Assembly (NCBI RefSeq): GCF_000512565.2
Contig: NC_089309.1
Location: forward strand, 310,001 to 374,000
DNA from: Kwoniella dejecticola CBS 10117
Lineage: Eukaryota; Basidiomycota; Tremellomycetes; Tremellales; Cryptococcaceae
Direction of reading: 5' to 3'
Length of the DNA: 64,000 nucleotides
The translations under genes were made by a program, and so were the position numbers. This document shows, in pieces, positions 20,845 through 32,894 of this stretch (its first letter is position 1; every line of letters starts with the position of its first letter). The notes beneath the pieces were generated by a model that had not been told where the DNA came from, ran no database searches, and saw only the letters and a program-made list of their open reading frames with translations.

Positions 20845-23515
20845 CCTTTTTCGAGGTCGACTTTCTCTCAACGACTTTGGCAGGATTCACATCTACGGCT
20901 CGGCTGATGAGTGGATCTGAGAATGAGTATGCCTCGGTATAACCTGTCTGAGCATGAGAAAATGACATGAATCTAGGTTCGGAAGCGAGATGACTCCGAA
21001 TTGAGCGTCGCCATTGAGGAGATCCGCGGATCCCAGTACTCAAGCGGACATGCCAAGAGGGATGATCACGCTCAATCATCTCATCAAAAGCCGTATATTG
21101 TGATCACATTACAATCAACAGATTCATTTCGCTCTCGATAGTCTGATTAGATGATAGATTTGATAATTTTCAGCTCCTTATTTCGGTTAGTCGACCGATT
21201 ACAGTAGGATTACTCCATTCCGGCACATCCGTAAGGCAGTCCTTTTTTTTGGAAGAAAGAATGCAACACAGTCGGTCAATGCAAGCGCATTTGCTCGTCC
21301 TTGCGCACTTTCTGGACCAGAGCAAGTGAGCAACGCTCCCACAGCTAGTACTGGTGAAAGTGGAGTGGATCATCGTAATACTGCCAGGATAGGATATGCC
21401 ACAAGCTGGAGCCGGATGGAGCACCACGCGTTGTAGCAGAGTACATAATCTTGATAACCACGTTTCAAGCGGAGCTAGTGGAAGTGATCGGACTAGCCTG
21501 CTCCGCTATTGCGAATTGCTCTGGTATTATGACATCCTTGACATTGACTTACCAAATGCCTGTTCCAATTTTGGAGCCGACCGAGGGCCGTGTCCAGGCC
21601 CCAAATGACGTTAAATTGCCGACCACGCCGCCGATTTAGCCTGGCCAAGAGGTTCTCATAAGGCCAGTAGAATGTACTACCCTCCGGGCTGCTGCAGGGA
21701 GATTTAAAAAATGCGATAGCATACCTTTTTCCTGGTGAATGGCTTACTATGACTAGTCCCTGCTGTCGGATGCCTTTAAGCAAGGCGGAAGTCTTGAGCC
21801 TCCACAACAACAACAACACATAGGCACTAGTGGAATATACGCATACGTTGCATATGGATACCAACGAACCCCTGACATGCAACGCGAAAGGAAGCGAAGG
21901 ATCTCGTCGCTTCTGCCAAGTGTGGTTCATATAGTCTATGATTAGATTGCATACGGGCGATCTAAGTAGATTGAGTTACGGGTAATGTGAACTAAAAAGA
22001 TCAAGGTTCTGAGTAACGCATATCAATCGGTACGCAAACGAACAAATTGCAAAGCAGGAAAAACATAGGCACCACCGGTATTTGGCACATGATCAACATC
22101 ACCTGGTGATGAGCTGGTGTGGAGGAGATCTACCATTGGATCGACGTCCTTTCGTTTGAAAGAGTTTTTCGTTGTGACGGAGACCGCTATTGGCGGAATC
22201 TCGGCGCCACTCGCTCGGCGAATTGCAGAGTTGGAGACCTCCATGGAATGCGTGTAATAATTTTGCCGCGATGAAAATAACGATAATGTTGTCGTTGGAT
22301 TTGCATGGTTACCAAGAGATCAGGAGGATACGACATGGAAATCCGTCCCGCGATAACGTCATTTGTGGAGAAATTGACCTGATAGCAATTGATTACAGTA
22401 CATTTTTATCAAAGATCCGCAATGCTATTTCCCTTTGATCCGCATGCAAGAAGGATGTTACGGATTGATCGACATTTTGCGGGGCTCAGTCCAGATTAAG
22501 AACACATGACATGATTTCCGGTCTATTCTCTTACTTCTAGGTCCATAATTATGGATAAAAGTACGACAACACGGGAAGGAAGGTACAAGCGACCCAAGAA
22601 AAACGAGAAAGAAAATGCGTAAGTTACGTGTACTCAACTTTTTCCCAACGTAAGTTGCCGAGGGAAAAAAGCCTGTTAACCGTTAAGCGAGTTTCCCATT
22701 GACGAATTTCTGGGTGAACACACTTTGACCACGAAAGCTACCATGTACAGTACTTACGTACACGTGGACCTCCCTGCAGCTAGGATCAGCTCTCGATCAG
22801 TGGTGCCAAATTGCGCCATTAGTGGGAATTGCTAATATGGACCTGGATCTAGCAATCCAGCCAAGCCTTCCCAAGATTCGCAAGTTCACAAACTCATGTT
22901 TGGATTCTGCCTAGACAGACTGGGCAAGATCCGGGTGCGAGAAGATCGTACGATGCTTACTGAGCCAGCTTTTCAGACCTGTGCAGTCTCCAGCAGAGCC
23001 TTGGCTAGTTGACAGGGTGTTGATGAATACCTCTGGGTGTGCTGATCCCCTCCGCCTTGCGTTTCCCAGTCTGCCAGTGCGTCTATCGGTCTACCAACTA
23101 GCTTAACGTTGAAGCGAAAGAAGGCTTCTCTGAGAAACAATATCTAAGAGGTCGGCTCGCTCACTTTGATTCGATGAAAGAATAGCAGCTAAGGTAGAGA
23201 GCGTTGATCAAAGGAGGATGTGATTGACGCAGGATTGGGCAAGCATACTGTAACACCTTTCTACCCGATGAGTCCGACATCTATCGTATGCCGGTGCCGT
23301 CCTCATGATGGTTTGGGCACTCAAGATTGATGACCAACTGTCTTGGCTTACCCTCAAAGATCTCAGCATAGGGTTCCGTCCTGCATCTGAACCTTCACGG
23401 GACATTGAAGAGCATAGGTCGTCCCTTCAGTCTCCATCTCTTCTTCGTTCCACCAACAGCATCTTCGCGTCCTCTAAGTGCTGTCTGACACTCACACAAC
23501 ACCTATCAAACGACA
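20845..23515. other. Gene-poor stretch
   Basis: About 2.7 kb in which I find no supported gene. The longest frame is 145 codons (21930-21493, minus) and has no recognisable motif, biased composition or clean splice partners. The region could hold promoter sequence, a non-coding transcript or decayed repeat sequence. Confidence 0.45.
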
Positions 23516-23963
23516 ATGAGCGGCACCACAGGCTCAGAATCACTTGTAGTACGGCGAGATTGCCAAATCGAGATCCACCAAACGTCCATCGGCTCAGATG
23601 GGCTGGAACTCATTCAACTTGGCGGTATACATATGGATATAGACCAGCGGGGGACTGGATTCAGGATCGGGCGGGACACATGGACATTGGCATGCGATCC
23701 ATCGTGAGCTCAGGGTGGGAAGTGTTGCGCTGCAGTAGAGATGGCAATCACTCTTTTTTCGAGATACTGTACCCCTGACGTCGGGACCGAGGCGATCCAT
23801 CTCCATAAGTTTTACAACGCTATAGTCGCATAGACCAGATTTCTGGAACGGTCAATCCTTTTATGTGGATGAGCCCATCGCGCAGGACGTCCAGGACCTT
23901 CTTGGGTTATGCCGAAGACGAACTGACAGTCTACAACCAAGCTTGCGATTTCAACATCGTTAG
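23516..23963 (+). CDS. Small hypothetical protein (105 aa), two exons
   Basis: I do not recognise this product. The model is exon 23516-23703, an intron 23704-23833 (GTGAGC...CATAG), and exon 23834-23963, for 105 residues in a consistent frame. The region before the ATG is C/T-rich and ends in a CAAACGACA leader, like other genes here. The protein is soluble and mildly acidic: the first exon holds CQIEIHQTSIG and TGFRIGRDTW, and the second FWNGQSFYVDEPIAQDVQDL. A competing frame reads through the second exon to 24144, so the 3' half is uncertain. Confidence 0.35.
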
Positions 23964-24549
23964 GGTTCCCAGATCATCCAGCTCGCTTGACCATATCTCC
24001 TTCCCAGACTCGGTATCGTTTCCAAAGGACACGACTGGTATTGGTAACTTTGTGGGATCGTGTTGGTGCAGAGCATGTGAATATTTATGTATGACTTCCT
24101 ATTTCATATACATGTATGGCAGGAGTTCTGGCTACGTGAAGTAATAGATTGTGTCCGCTATCCCGGCGCATTCCGCATCGCCTCTGTCAATCATCGATGA
24201 CTATGCAGGGTCGCAACGTCACTGTCACTGTGACCGATTGCTGACGGGAAGCTAGTGTATGACATGGAAAAAGTCTGTGCAATCAAAAGAGGGCAACGGC
24301 GCGACGACATCGGCATTGCCTTGAAATGAGACGACATATTCCGAAATAAGCTATGTCAACATTCCTCTTTTTTGCTTCTCCTGCACCTTACTCAATGAAA
24401 GAGAACCTTGAATATAAGTTAAAGAGAGTCATTCAGCTCGTCCCACTTTCGCTTCTTTACCTACTTCTCATCACAAACTGACAAGCTTCACATTTCACAT
24501 TTCAAGCATATTCACCACTCCGCCCATCCCTCTTTATTGTCAACGCAAG
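23964..24549. other. Intergenic region with promoter of the 24550 gene
   Basis: About 590 bp. Contains a TATAAG match at 24413-24418, roughly 135 bases upstream of the next ATG, and a C/A/T-rich leader after it. Confidence 0.4.
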
Positions 24550-25149
24550 ATGTCTTATCGCGGATACTCAGGATACGATCCGAACTATTCCGGCTACAAG
24601 GCCTCAAATGCACCACCAATCATACCAGTCTCCCGTGAGGAAGTCTTGGCGAATTGCTCTCAGCAGTCGTACCCTGTGCCACCCACAGCTACTGGATACC
24701 AAGAGTGGGAATTGCCTTTCAGCCCTTGCGCTGATTGTCGTGGCCTACAGCTTCCCGCCAAGACTGACTCCTGGCGTATCCCCGTCAGCGAGATGGCGAC
24801 TCCGGAGACGTTTCTGGCGTATATCGACCTGCCGGGGACCGTCAGTGATCTTTACGCCCGGGAAGGAGCTTCGAGGGAGATTCTGGATGACTTGACTTCA
24901 AAAGCTCAGGAATCCGCCCTGAATTCTTACTACCAAACCTACCCTCGCGGCGGTCAGGCTTATTATCAAAACAGCCCACAATACTCAGGCGACAGCGAGC
25001 ACGGGTATGTGACATTATCGCCTCCAGCTCATTCCTACTCGAGGTCAAGGCGCGTTTCAGCTGGAGGGTCCGGAGTACGATACATAGATGTCGGATTCAG
25101 CCGAATGCCACGGGGACAGGGCAGTGGCCGAAGAAATCGATGGTTCTAG
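24550..25149 (+). CDS. Hypothetical Tyr/Ser/Gly-rich protein (199 aa)
   Basis: Single-exon frame of 199 residues; not recognised. The N-terminus is Tyr/Ser/Gly-rich (SYRGYSGYDPNYSGYKAS), and the centre is more ordered. It includes a CxxC pair (FSPCADCRGLQL) and a helix-like stretch (TFLAYIDLPGTVSDLYAREG). The tail is disordered, with NSYYQTYPRGGQAYYQN and a final Arg/Gly-rich segment (RMPRGQGSGRRNRWF). The Tyr/Gly/Arg-rich ends resemble low-complexity RNA-associated proteins, but that is only a compositional resemblance. A TATA-like box and long leader precede the ATG. Confidence 0.6.
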   Translation: MSYRGYSGYDPNYSGYKASNAPPIIPVSREEVLANCSQQSYPVPPTATGYQEWELPFSPCADCRGLQLPAKTDSWRIPVSEMATPETFLAYIDLPGTVSDLYAREGASREILDDLTSKAQESALNSYYQTYPRGGQAYYQNSPQYSGDSEHGYVTLSPPAHSYSRSRRVSAGGSGVRYIDVGFSRMPRGQGSGRRNRWF

Positions 25150-25718
25150 CGCTAGGGCTACTGTACTGTACTACGGCATACTGCCCGTCGTGGTCCACGG
25201 TCGTGCGCCTTGTTAGTCCTCTCCTTTTGTCCCCCCCGTTCGTATCATGTAGCTGTGTCCTTTGTTGATCCATTCTACATCGACCCCTGATTATATGCAT
25301 TGAAAGGATGACACCGCCAATTCGATCGTGAAAGGAGGCTCAAGATGCATTGTCTGTGCCAGATCGAGGACACGTCAGATATCTGCATTCTGAAATCCGG
25401 CTTCGTAATCTTCAGATGCACGACAAGAGAATTTGGTCTGCGAAAGTTAATTTGTACTAGTGAAGATCAGCGAGGATTGGATAATCGTCGGGACAAAAGC
25501 ACAGTCCAAATTCAAGCGTGTCTGACTGTTGATCCCGTCTAAAAGCGACTGGAAATCATGTCTGCTCTTGTTGAACAGCGCACATACCGTTCAGTGGTGA
25601 TCAGATGTCTACAACACCCGGCAATGTTGTCTGACTGGCTAAATGACGAGGTGCGCCGTTTCTCGTCTCCGGGATCATGAATCCTTCAAGCAATGCTGAT
25701 TCATGATATCTTCAGAAG
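25150..25718. other. Intergenic region
   Basis: About 570 bp between two plus-strand genes. No feature is supported beyond presumed 3' and 5' flanks. Confidence 0.4.
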
Positions 25719-27342
25719 ATGTCCCGCTGCATCATCATTAAAGATGTCAGTGATACGCTCGACCGCCCTCCGTCGGTCATAGCCAAAGCCTCTATCCTCT
25801 TCTACTTATCTATCATCGCTCTTAATCCGTCCGATTTGAGCGGTAGCTTGACCAACGCCTTAGGCTTCATTCCTGCGGCTTATCATACACTGACCGACCT
25901 TCAGGAGGGCGATCAGCCTAGTCAAAAGCCAGGATTGCGAAAGAAGGAGAATCAGCTGCGAAGAGAGAAAACCAGGAGATGGCTAGATTACTGGGTGGTA
26001 TACTGCACTTCTTGCATGCTGGGAAGCGTTCTTGAAGACGATCTCTTGCTTAGTATCATGCCTATTTGGTATATTGTCAAGAGTGTTTGTGTAATCTGGT
26101 TCTTGGTCGGACTGTTGGACAATGAGGAAATGGAAGGAGTAAGACCAAAACCCTTGGTGAGTGCGGCTCACCCAAACAGACTCTCAGGTGGTAGCTCACG
26201 CTGATTTCGACGCGTAGCGACTCAGACCTCGATCCATCATCGCTTCTCGAGATCCTCATCCGCCCGGTAGCTCTTCCGATTCTGGCTCAGACGAGACCCC
26301 ATCCCCATTAAGTGCAGAATATCAGAACGAGTCAGATTACACGAGTGGTACAGATGACGAGATTGAGCCTTACTCGTCTACCAGTAATTCGTCTTCAAGA
26401 TCAGTATCTCCAGCCAAATATCCTCCTGAAAAGCTCAGAACTATACAAAAAGAGCTGCGTGAGACAGCTTCGCCCGCTCTTTCGATCACTCCAGTCAATT
26501 ACAGGAATGGTACACTCGTCACTCCTCTTACTGGACTTACATCTGGGATCGAAGATGAGGATACAGAATCTACAACGGACAAGTCTCAGTCATCTGACTC
26601 TTCGCCGGGAAGTAGAGGTATAGACGGGGAAAGCGAGGACTCCGACACTGGGTCCGATGTCGTTACGTTACCACCTGATACGCCTCTAGATGAACTTGCG
26701 TTAAGGGGCAAGAAGACAATCGAGCTCACTAGTCCTTCGCCGTCTGACACCGATAGCTCTGATATTCCTGATGTGGGGGAATCAGGAAAAGATGATCCGC
26801 CAGTCGCAGGAAGAAATGAGCAGAAAGTAAGCGAGCTCATCAAGTCTGACGAAATGAAAGCCGAGAACAATGAAACGGTAGTAGAATTAGAAAAAGACCC
26901 GGCTCATGGTGAGGATGCCGCAGCATCAGTCCGGACATCGTTGCTTAGGCCGAAAGCAAAGGAGAAGGCCAACACAGCGGACGAGGTTCAAAAAGAGGAT
27001 CCGAATTCTCAAGAAGGAGGTACTCACGGGAACAAAGAAACCGAAGAAGACATACACATACTTGCCCGCCAGAAGGTGGTCCCTGCAGAAATGACTGCTC
27101 CAGAAGGGCCCTCACTGGCACGACAAGACATCCCGATCAACAAGCAACAAGATGCGACTCAGAAGGAGCAGATTCTGGTCACCCAAAGTACCGTAGAGAG
27201 ACAGGGTCAAGGAGACCACAGCGATGTTGTCAAGCTCAGCATGGAAGATCTATTAGCCATGGACGCAGAAGAGAAGCGCGCAGTAGCTAAACAAGAAGGC
27301 GGATTGAAAGGGCAGGATAAACAAGAATCTGCATTGCCATAA
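25719..27342 (+). CDS. TB2/DP1/HVA22 (REEP/Yop1-like) family protein with long acidic tail
   Basis: Exons 25719-26156 and 26218-27342 splice to 520 residues. Residues ~25-140 resemble the TB2/DP1/HVA22 family of ER-shaping proteins. Two hydrophobic hairpins are visible: the first is ILFYLSIIALNP to NALGFIPAAYHTL, and the second follows RRWLDYWVVYC, leading into MPIWYIVKSVCVIWFLVG. The order 'P.y.t... W..YWvvy... P.wy..K..f..wl' is the family pattern. The remaining ~375 residues are unusual for the family: an acidic, Ser-rich, probably disordered tail (SDSSPGSRG, DTPLDELALRGKKTIEL) with Lys/Glu-rich stretches. A role in ER tubule shaping is a family-based inference. The next gene encodes a similar membrane domain. 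Confidence 0.68.
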
Positions 27343-27868
27343 ACGAGGGAACTGACTCAGCTGAAAATAAAGTAAGGGCCCGCGGACATGGCAAGCGCGG
27401 TGAATTCAGCGAAGAGCGATGCCATGGGAGTTTCTTCATTATCACCAATTTAGCATTAGGAATGTAGGACTACGTCTTTGATGCCTTAAAATAGCAGTCC
27501 ATAGTTCCGAAAGCTTCTGTAGTTTGTTGTATATCTCTTTGTATCTGAACATGCATACGGATATTGCTAGATACCCTTGAGACATCTAACAGCTGAAAAG
27601 TGCGGCGTAAAGTCTGGAGGCAAGAACTCGTAGTACAGTAGGGCGATAAGCTCCTTTGTAGCAATTGAATAGAGGGGATCACATCCTTCCATTGACCGAT
27701 CACCCTCAACGCTAGGTCATCACATATTCGCCAGTAACATACAGTCCGATGCAAGCACTCAAGTGCTGTATATCATGGAAAGAATTCGTGAACAACTGAT
27801 TTCCTGCTGACAATTAATCGCTACTTCACTTAAAAGTCTGCGCATCATCGTGTTGAAGTACTGTGACA
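27343..27868. other. Intergenic region between two membrane-protein genes
   Basis: About 525 bp with no supported gene; presumed 3' flank of the first and promoter of the second. Confidence 0.4.
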
Positions 27869-28826
27869 ATGCCATCCGATCCGAAATCCTCATCATCACG
27901 CCCCCGTCAGTCTGGATCATCCTCCAAAAAGCCTTCATCTGCTTCGGATGGTAAGCACTCCTCTGGCTCGTTGGACAAAAGATCAAGTGAGCACAAAGCA
28001 GATGACAGAATCCATTCATACGTACGTGAACCCCATCCTCTACACCAACTTTGATCGACATGAAAATGCTTGTAGAGTATCTCCCTCAGCGTGTGATCTG
28101 ACAATACTGTATACCGTATATCATATCCTCTAGCTCAACTCTCATTCCGGCTTCCTCAAACCTCTCATCCTGTCATTCTCATCCCTCACATCCTTATCAC
28201 CCACCATTATCTCCCTCATACCCTTCTCGATATTCCTCGTCCTCCATCTATATCTACCTCTTTTTATCCTCCCCCACCTCTCCGCTCTCATTACGTTACT
28301 AATTCCTATCCAAAATACCATCTCAGCCATCACCTCAGAAAAGGCTCGAAGGAAATCTGATGCCGCTCAATTGCTACTATACTGGATAGTATATTGCCTC
28401 CTTGGATGGTTGAGAGGCGGTGTACAGATTTGGTATCCCCACTTGAAGGGATATTTTGAGTTGGCTAGAAGTGCGGGATTGATAGTGGTGGGTGGACCGT
28501 GGTTTGGCAGAGCGGGTTTAGTAAGTTCCCGTGTTTTATTGTTTTATACTTTCAATGACTTGGCTGTAGGATTTTAATCATGATCTACAACGTTCGAAAG
28601 AGAGAGGCTGATGTAGCATTTGGTGCATGTGGAACGTAGAGACCTGATCAAGTTAACAATCTTAGGTCGAGTAGAAGGGAGAGTGAGAGGAAGAGCGGAC
28701 GGTCTGAGGAAAAGCGAGATGAAAAGAGTAAGAAGGACAAGGAGAAAGATAAGAGTACCCGCAAGTGATCTCGATCATCCTCGCAGTACAGAGATTGCAG
28801 CTTGCAGGTATAATGTTTTAACTTGA
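27869..28826 (+). CDS. Putative TB2/DP1/HVA22-like membrane protein
   Basis: The ATG at 27869 opens a Ser/Lys-rich N-terminus (exon 27869-28021). A 112-nt intron (GTACGT...CTCTAG) leads to exon 28134-28520, which carries several hydrophobic segments (IPFSIFLVLHLYLPLFILPH and later). It then reads LLLYWIVYCLLGWLRGG and a GLIVVGGPWFGRAGL end. The 'd..llyWivy' core resembles the preceding TB2/DP1-like gene, so the two may be diverged tandem relatives. The 3' end is unclear. One frame runs to a stop at 28826; another, in a Lys/Glu/Ser-rich frame, stops at 28768. The choice depends on a splice site near 28570-28670 that I could not settle. Confidence 0.5.
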
Positions 28827-29046
28827 TGCATACCTTGTATTTATGTATCGACATAGCTATAAGTATACACACGGAGAAACCAAGAATGAAATAAGTTATT
28901 GAGCTTGTTGTAAATACAGTAGTGATAGCAATAAATTGAGGTGAAAATCAAACTGGAATTATTAAGTTAAGCTCATCGGCAAATGCTATAGGCCATATTT
29001 GTCTCGCTCTCGTGTTCACAGCTACGGTATGTTCTGAGGATTGATC

Positions 29047-31041
29047 TTATGCGCGGGACGGGTATGGAAAATATTCTCGTGCCCATGATGAATCCGCATC
29101 TATAGTGACATCGGAAGTCAGCTCGTAAGTGGATGCGAAGCTCGTCGCACTCACCATGTATGGCCATGAGGAATTTTTCTTGTGCTCGGCGGAAGCCGAC
29201 AGACTTGACATTTTGGGAGCATACATCTTGGATAAATTCTCGCATCTGGCAGTCAAGGCGCTTCAGTCTCGATCATGAAAAAGATAAACGGCAGAAAGAA
29301 GTGGAGGACTCACTAGATCCGCGCGATACTTGACTTTATTGCGGTATTTGCTCTGCGCTTTGACATTCTGCTCTTGACGGCCTGGATGGTATGGCTGGCC
29401 TCTAGCCTTATTGATCACTATGTTGAATCCCGTATCCACGATCGACTTAGGTCTACCCCTGTTTCTGATCTTGGCTGGACCGCTTTCGGACCATTCCTCA
29501 TCGCCGTCTTCAAGCTGCACCCGTCTTTTCTTACTGCTTCTTGATATTGGTATGGATTCTTCCGAGTCTGCATCCGAAGCGACAGGAGAGGGACAATAAT
29601 CGTCGTCTCCTGGACCATCCTCAGCCGTTCGGTCTGCTTGTCGAGGAGAAGGGAGCGGGCTTTGCAAGGCTGGATCGATGGGGATAGATGCTCCTTTAAT
29701 TGATAGTCGAGGCACATCCTCTGATTGACCGGCCTTCTGTGCTCTGGCTCTTGCTTCTTTGCTCTTTTTTGTGTCTCTCGGACGGACAACTTTGATCGAA
29801 GTTCGAGGGAGTAGTCTCTTCGATTTTGATTTGAATGTCGTCTCACCGTCTGAATAGACAGCTTGTGCGTCAGAGAGAACCGATTTTGTGGAGGCAGCTA
29901 TCTTGTTCTGGGCGTTTCTTCTGGACAGCTTTACCCTTTCACTGGCAGTAGCAGTGGCTGGTACAGGCGAAGGTGAGTGTTCAATGTGGTTGACGGCGAC
30001 AGCTTGAGCTGGAGCTTTCTTGGCCTTCGTAGCTCGCTTTTGCTTGATCAATCCAGCGGTGATCATTCTCGACCGGCCAGCCTTTTTCTGCGCGAGCAGG
30101 TGTTGTCGCCCAGAAGAAGCCTTCTTGTCCTAGAAGCGTAAGCCGCAAACATCAGTGAGATATTTCGGGGGCATGAAACGATCGGTGACACACCTTTGGG
30201 CGAGCAACAGTGGTGCTCTTCTTTTGCTTAGTCTTTCTCGCTTTCTTAGGGTTACTGATTGACATGATTGGAAGAGTAGGGATCTGAATGCTGGTAGGGG
30301 AGGTCAAGACATCTAAGGCATTGCTGCTCTGAGCTTCTGCTTGATTCTGAATCTCCATCTCCAATTGTCGTATCAGGGACTCGTCGATCTCGGCAATAGG
30401 ACTAGTGGTAGCATCGAATGCCGTCTGGGGACTAAGTGTGATGACATTGTTGTCTGTGTAGATGACTGGCTCCTTACCCGCAAATTCGGGATCAGAATCC
30501 GGATCAGAGTCTGGATCATCGTCGTAGGAGTGATAAGGCGAATTCATTCGGTCTTCCTTGCTGTTTGCCCAAGCGTCGGGGAATGACATTGGAAGTTGGC
30601 CGTAATCATTCGATATATCGACGAGCAGACCGGCGGTATGTGGGGTCACCAAGCTCTGAGGACTGATAGATAATGGTTGGTGAGTCTGTGAGGGTGTCGA
30701 TGGATAGTCGAGGGTACCAAAGGACAGTGAGCGAGGTTGAAATGGGTCGACATGATTAGTGGACTGGAAAGAGGTAGCGGGATAATATCGCGGTGTATCT
30801 GAGAGATTAGACAGAGCTAATTAAAGATACATACTCGTCAACAACCATCGTTCTGAGTGAAGCAAGCTATTTGAAGATACTTACTACTTGGGGTGTTATG
30901 TTGAAGCAGAGACGGATCTACGGACTCCTCCCGGACGTAGGCAGATTGCGTCCTAGTTGCGGATGTGTATGTTGAGACCGGAGTCTGGGGGTTTGGCTGA
31001 GGAGCCCTCCAGTCGTATAGCTGATCATTCCAATTCGACAT
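29047..31041 (-). CDS. Hypothetical nuclear-type low-complexity protein
   Basis: I do not recognise this protein. The ATG at 31041 opens exon 31041-30885 (MSNWNDQLYDWRAPQP...). The next exon begins NTPRYYPATSF and runs to VARPK near 30197. A third begins DKKASSGRQHLL and runs to KYRNKVKYRADL. Two short final exons give MREFIQDVCSQNVKSVGF and the C-terminus ending YFPYPSRA, with a stop at 29047. Most of the protein is disordered: Ser/Pro-rich with acidic clusters (DDDPDSDPDSDPEF) and several basic patches (PKKARKTKQKK, SSKKRRVQ) that look like nuclear localisation signals. The short C-terminal part looks folded. A likely 5'-UTR intron precedes the ATG. A nuclear role is a guess from the basic patches. 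Confidence 0.62.
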
Positions 31042-32894
31042 ACCTATAATGTAAGTGTGATCAGTCCGACTTCTCATAGCAGATATGGATAACATGAGAA
31101 AGGGACAAGAGGCACATCCCATACATATCAAGGGAAAGTGTGCTTACCGTTAATACTATCAGCCTGAACTCACGACCGGATGAAACGTCTGTAGCTGAGC
31201 GGTAGATAAGTCGGTATCGCAGTAGATGTGTCGGTGTCACCGGGACTATCTTGAGATTGGCGGTAGAGGGGTATAAGGTATCTCAGTATGAGATGAGGAT
31301 TAAGTTGGATTTGAAAGAAGGAAAAGAAGGAAGGGGGATGAGTATTCATTTTCATGAAACCGGTTGATATACTTTTACTCTTGGCTTTCCTTGTAATTCC
31401 TTGCGAGAATTTCTTCATTTTATGCTTCACAATATACGGTCTAGTCAACTTTTGATGGTGAATTTGATTCACATTTCACCATCAATCATCAAATGTCAGC
31501 GATAAAAGAGATTAGACGTATTTTATTCCTTTTCCGGATGTTCAACTTCTTCCCATCAAATCAACCCGTCAATACATGAGTAATTCGTCATTAGAGATCG
31601 ATCAATCTTCTATGTTTGTGCATAAAACAGTTAGGCTGATTTCTGGTAGACGTGAACGAAAAGATTGACCAGCAGGAACAACCGGTCTCAAAAAGGAGGG
31701 TCATAGCGGCTTGATCCTTTTCTTCCTTCTCCACTCGACTCGACTAAACAGATTGTCCCGGAAGAGGAGAAGCGATTGGAGGGCGATAAAGATACTGCGG
31801 TTGTCTTGCTCGACAGCTGATCGGAAAGTCTAGATTAAACTGCAGGCGATGAGGTGGGGAAGTGAGAACATTAGTCAAAGGAGGTCAAAATGGACGATCA
31901 CTCCAGTACTCGAGGGAACTCTCCTCAGATCTCTCATATCAACCCAATCAAATGTCGGTGAAGAGCATGTGAGGTCGACGCTGCCTGTCATGCTTATTGT
32001 TCCCTGAAAACCAGTCTGAAGGAAAACAGCGTCCATTATTCCTGTGCCATCGAGCATGAAGAGCTTTAATGTAAAGATGAAGGAAGGTGAATTTCCAAAT
32101 ACAGGATGATGACGACCATGAACGATGATGATGCCCCACCTCGTTCCGAAGAAGACACAAACGATCAGTTCCTTCCGCTAGTGTCAGGCGTCAAAGCGAA
32201 CGTCAATCCCGATTGACACTTGCAAGGCGGGATTAGAATTGGTGACCTTTCGAGAAGTGCGGTAAGAAAGGGAGAGAGAGCCTGATTGAGGATCTCGAGG
32301 TCATCAGCTAGTCAAGTGGGAGGAGTACGATGCTATCCTTTCTCAAAGGTATGTTCAAGCTTGCCTCCCGAAAGAGGAAAGTGTCGTTGTTGAGGAGGTC
32401 CAAGCTGAAAAGGTAAAATGCATTACGACTAAAATGATTATATGATTATCGTTATCTAAGGGGTAAGCAATCCGTGTTTCACATCGGGATTACGGTTTTT
32501 CTCCCAATTGAGGCATCTTGACACGTGTTTCAAGATGACAAGTGGAGGTTGGTGTTCATTGTTGTTACGTGATTTAGCGTATGACGCGTGAAAGAAGGCA
32601 AAGGCAAAACTCAAGAGTGTAACGGTGGTGAGGTTGAAGTTGCCTGTCTGTGCGGGAGTCTGAGACACGAGTAACAACTTAGCTACTTGAACACAATCAG
32701 CTTTAACAACGAGAAACATTCATATATCATATCATCGTCAGTGCTAAAATCATCAGTGACAGCAAAGAACTGCTCAGCAGTATATCCCGTCAGTAACGTT
32801 TATCGATATCTCGCTTTGATTGGTGGTATCAAGGTACGATAGTCGAAAGCGACAGCTTGGATCCTTTGTCCTTCGAGAGATCAATCTCATCAGG
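31042..32894. other. Divergent intergenic region
   Basis: About 1.85 kb between divergent genes. A probable 5'-UTR intron of the minus-strand gene lies just right of 31042. The remaining frames, including 32719-32456 on the minus strand, show no domain, leader or splice partners. I see no RNA gene or repeat. Confidence 0.4.

Noticed and set aside
21493..21930. Minus-strand frame of 145 codons
   Set aside because: No domain, no biased codon pattern, no promoter or splice partners; length is within chance for the region.
23863..24144. Alternative plus-strand frame of 93 codons overlapping the second exon of the 23516 gene
   Set aside because: Does not join in phase to the first exon by canonical splice sites; the shorter frame does. 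Kept as a caveat.
32456..32719. Minus-strand frame of 87 codons
   Set aside because: One weakly hydrophobic stretch only; no leader or splice context, and no similarity recognised.
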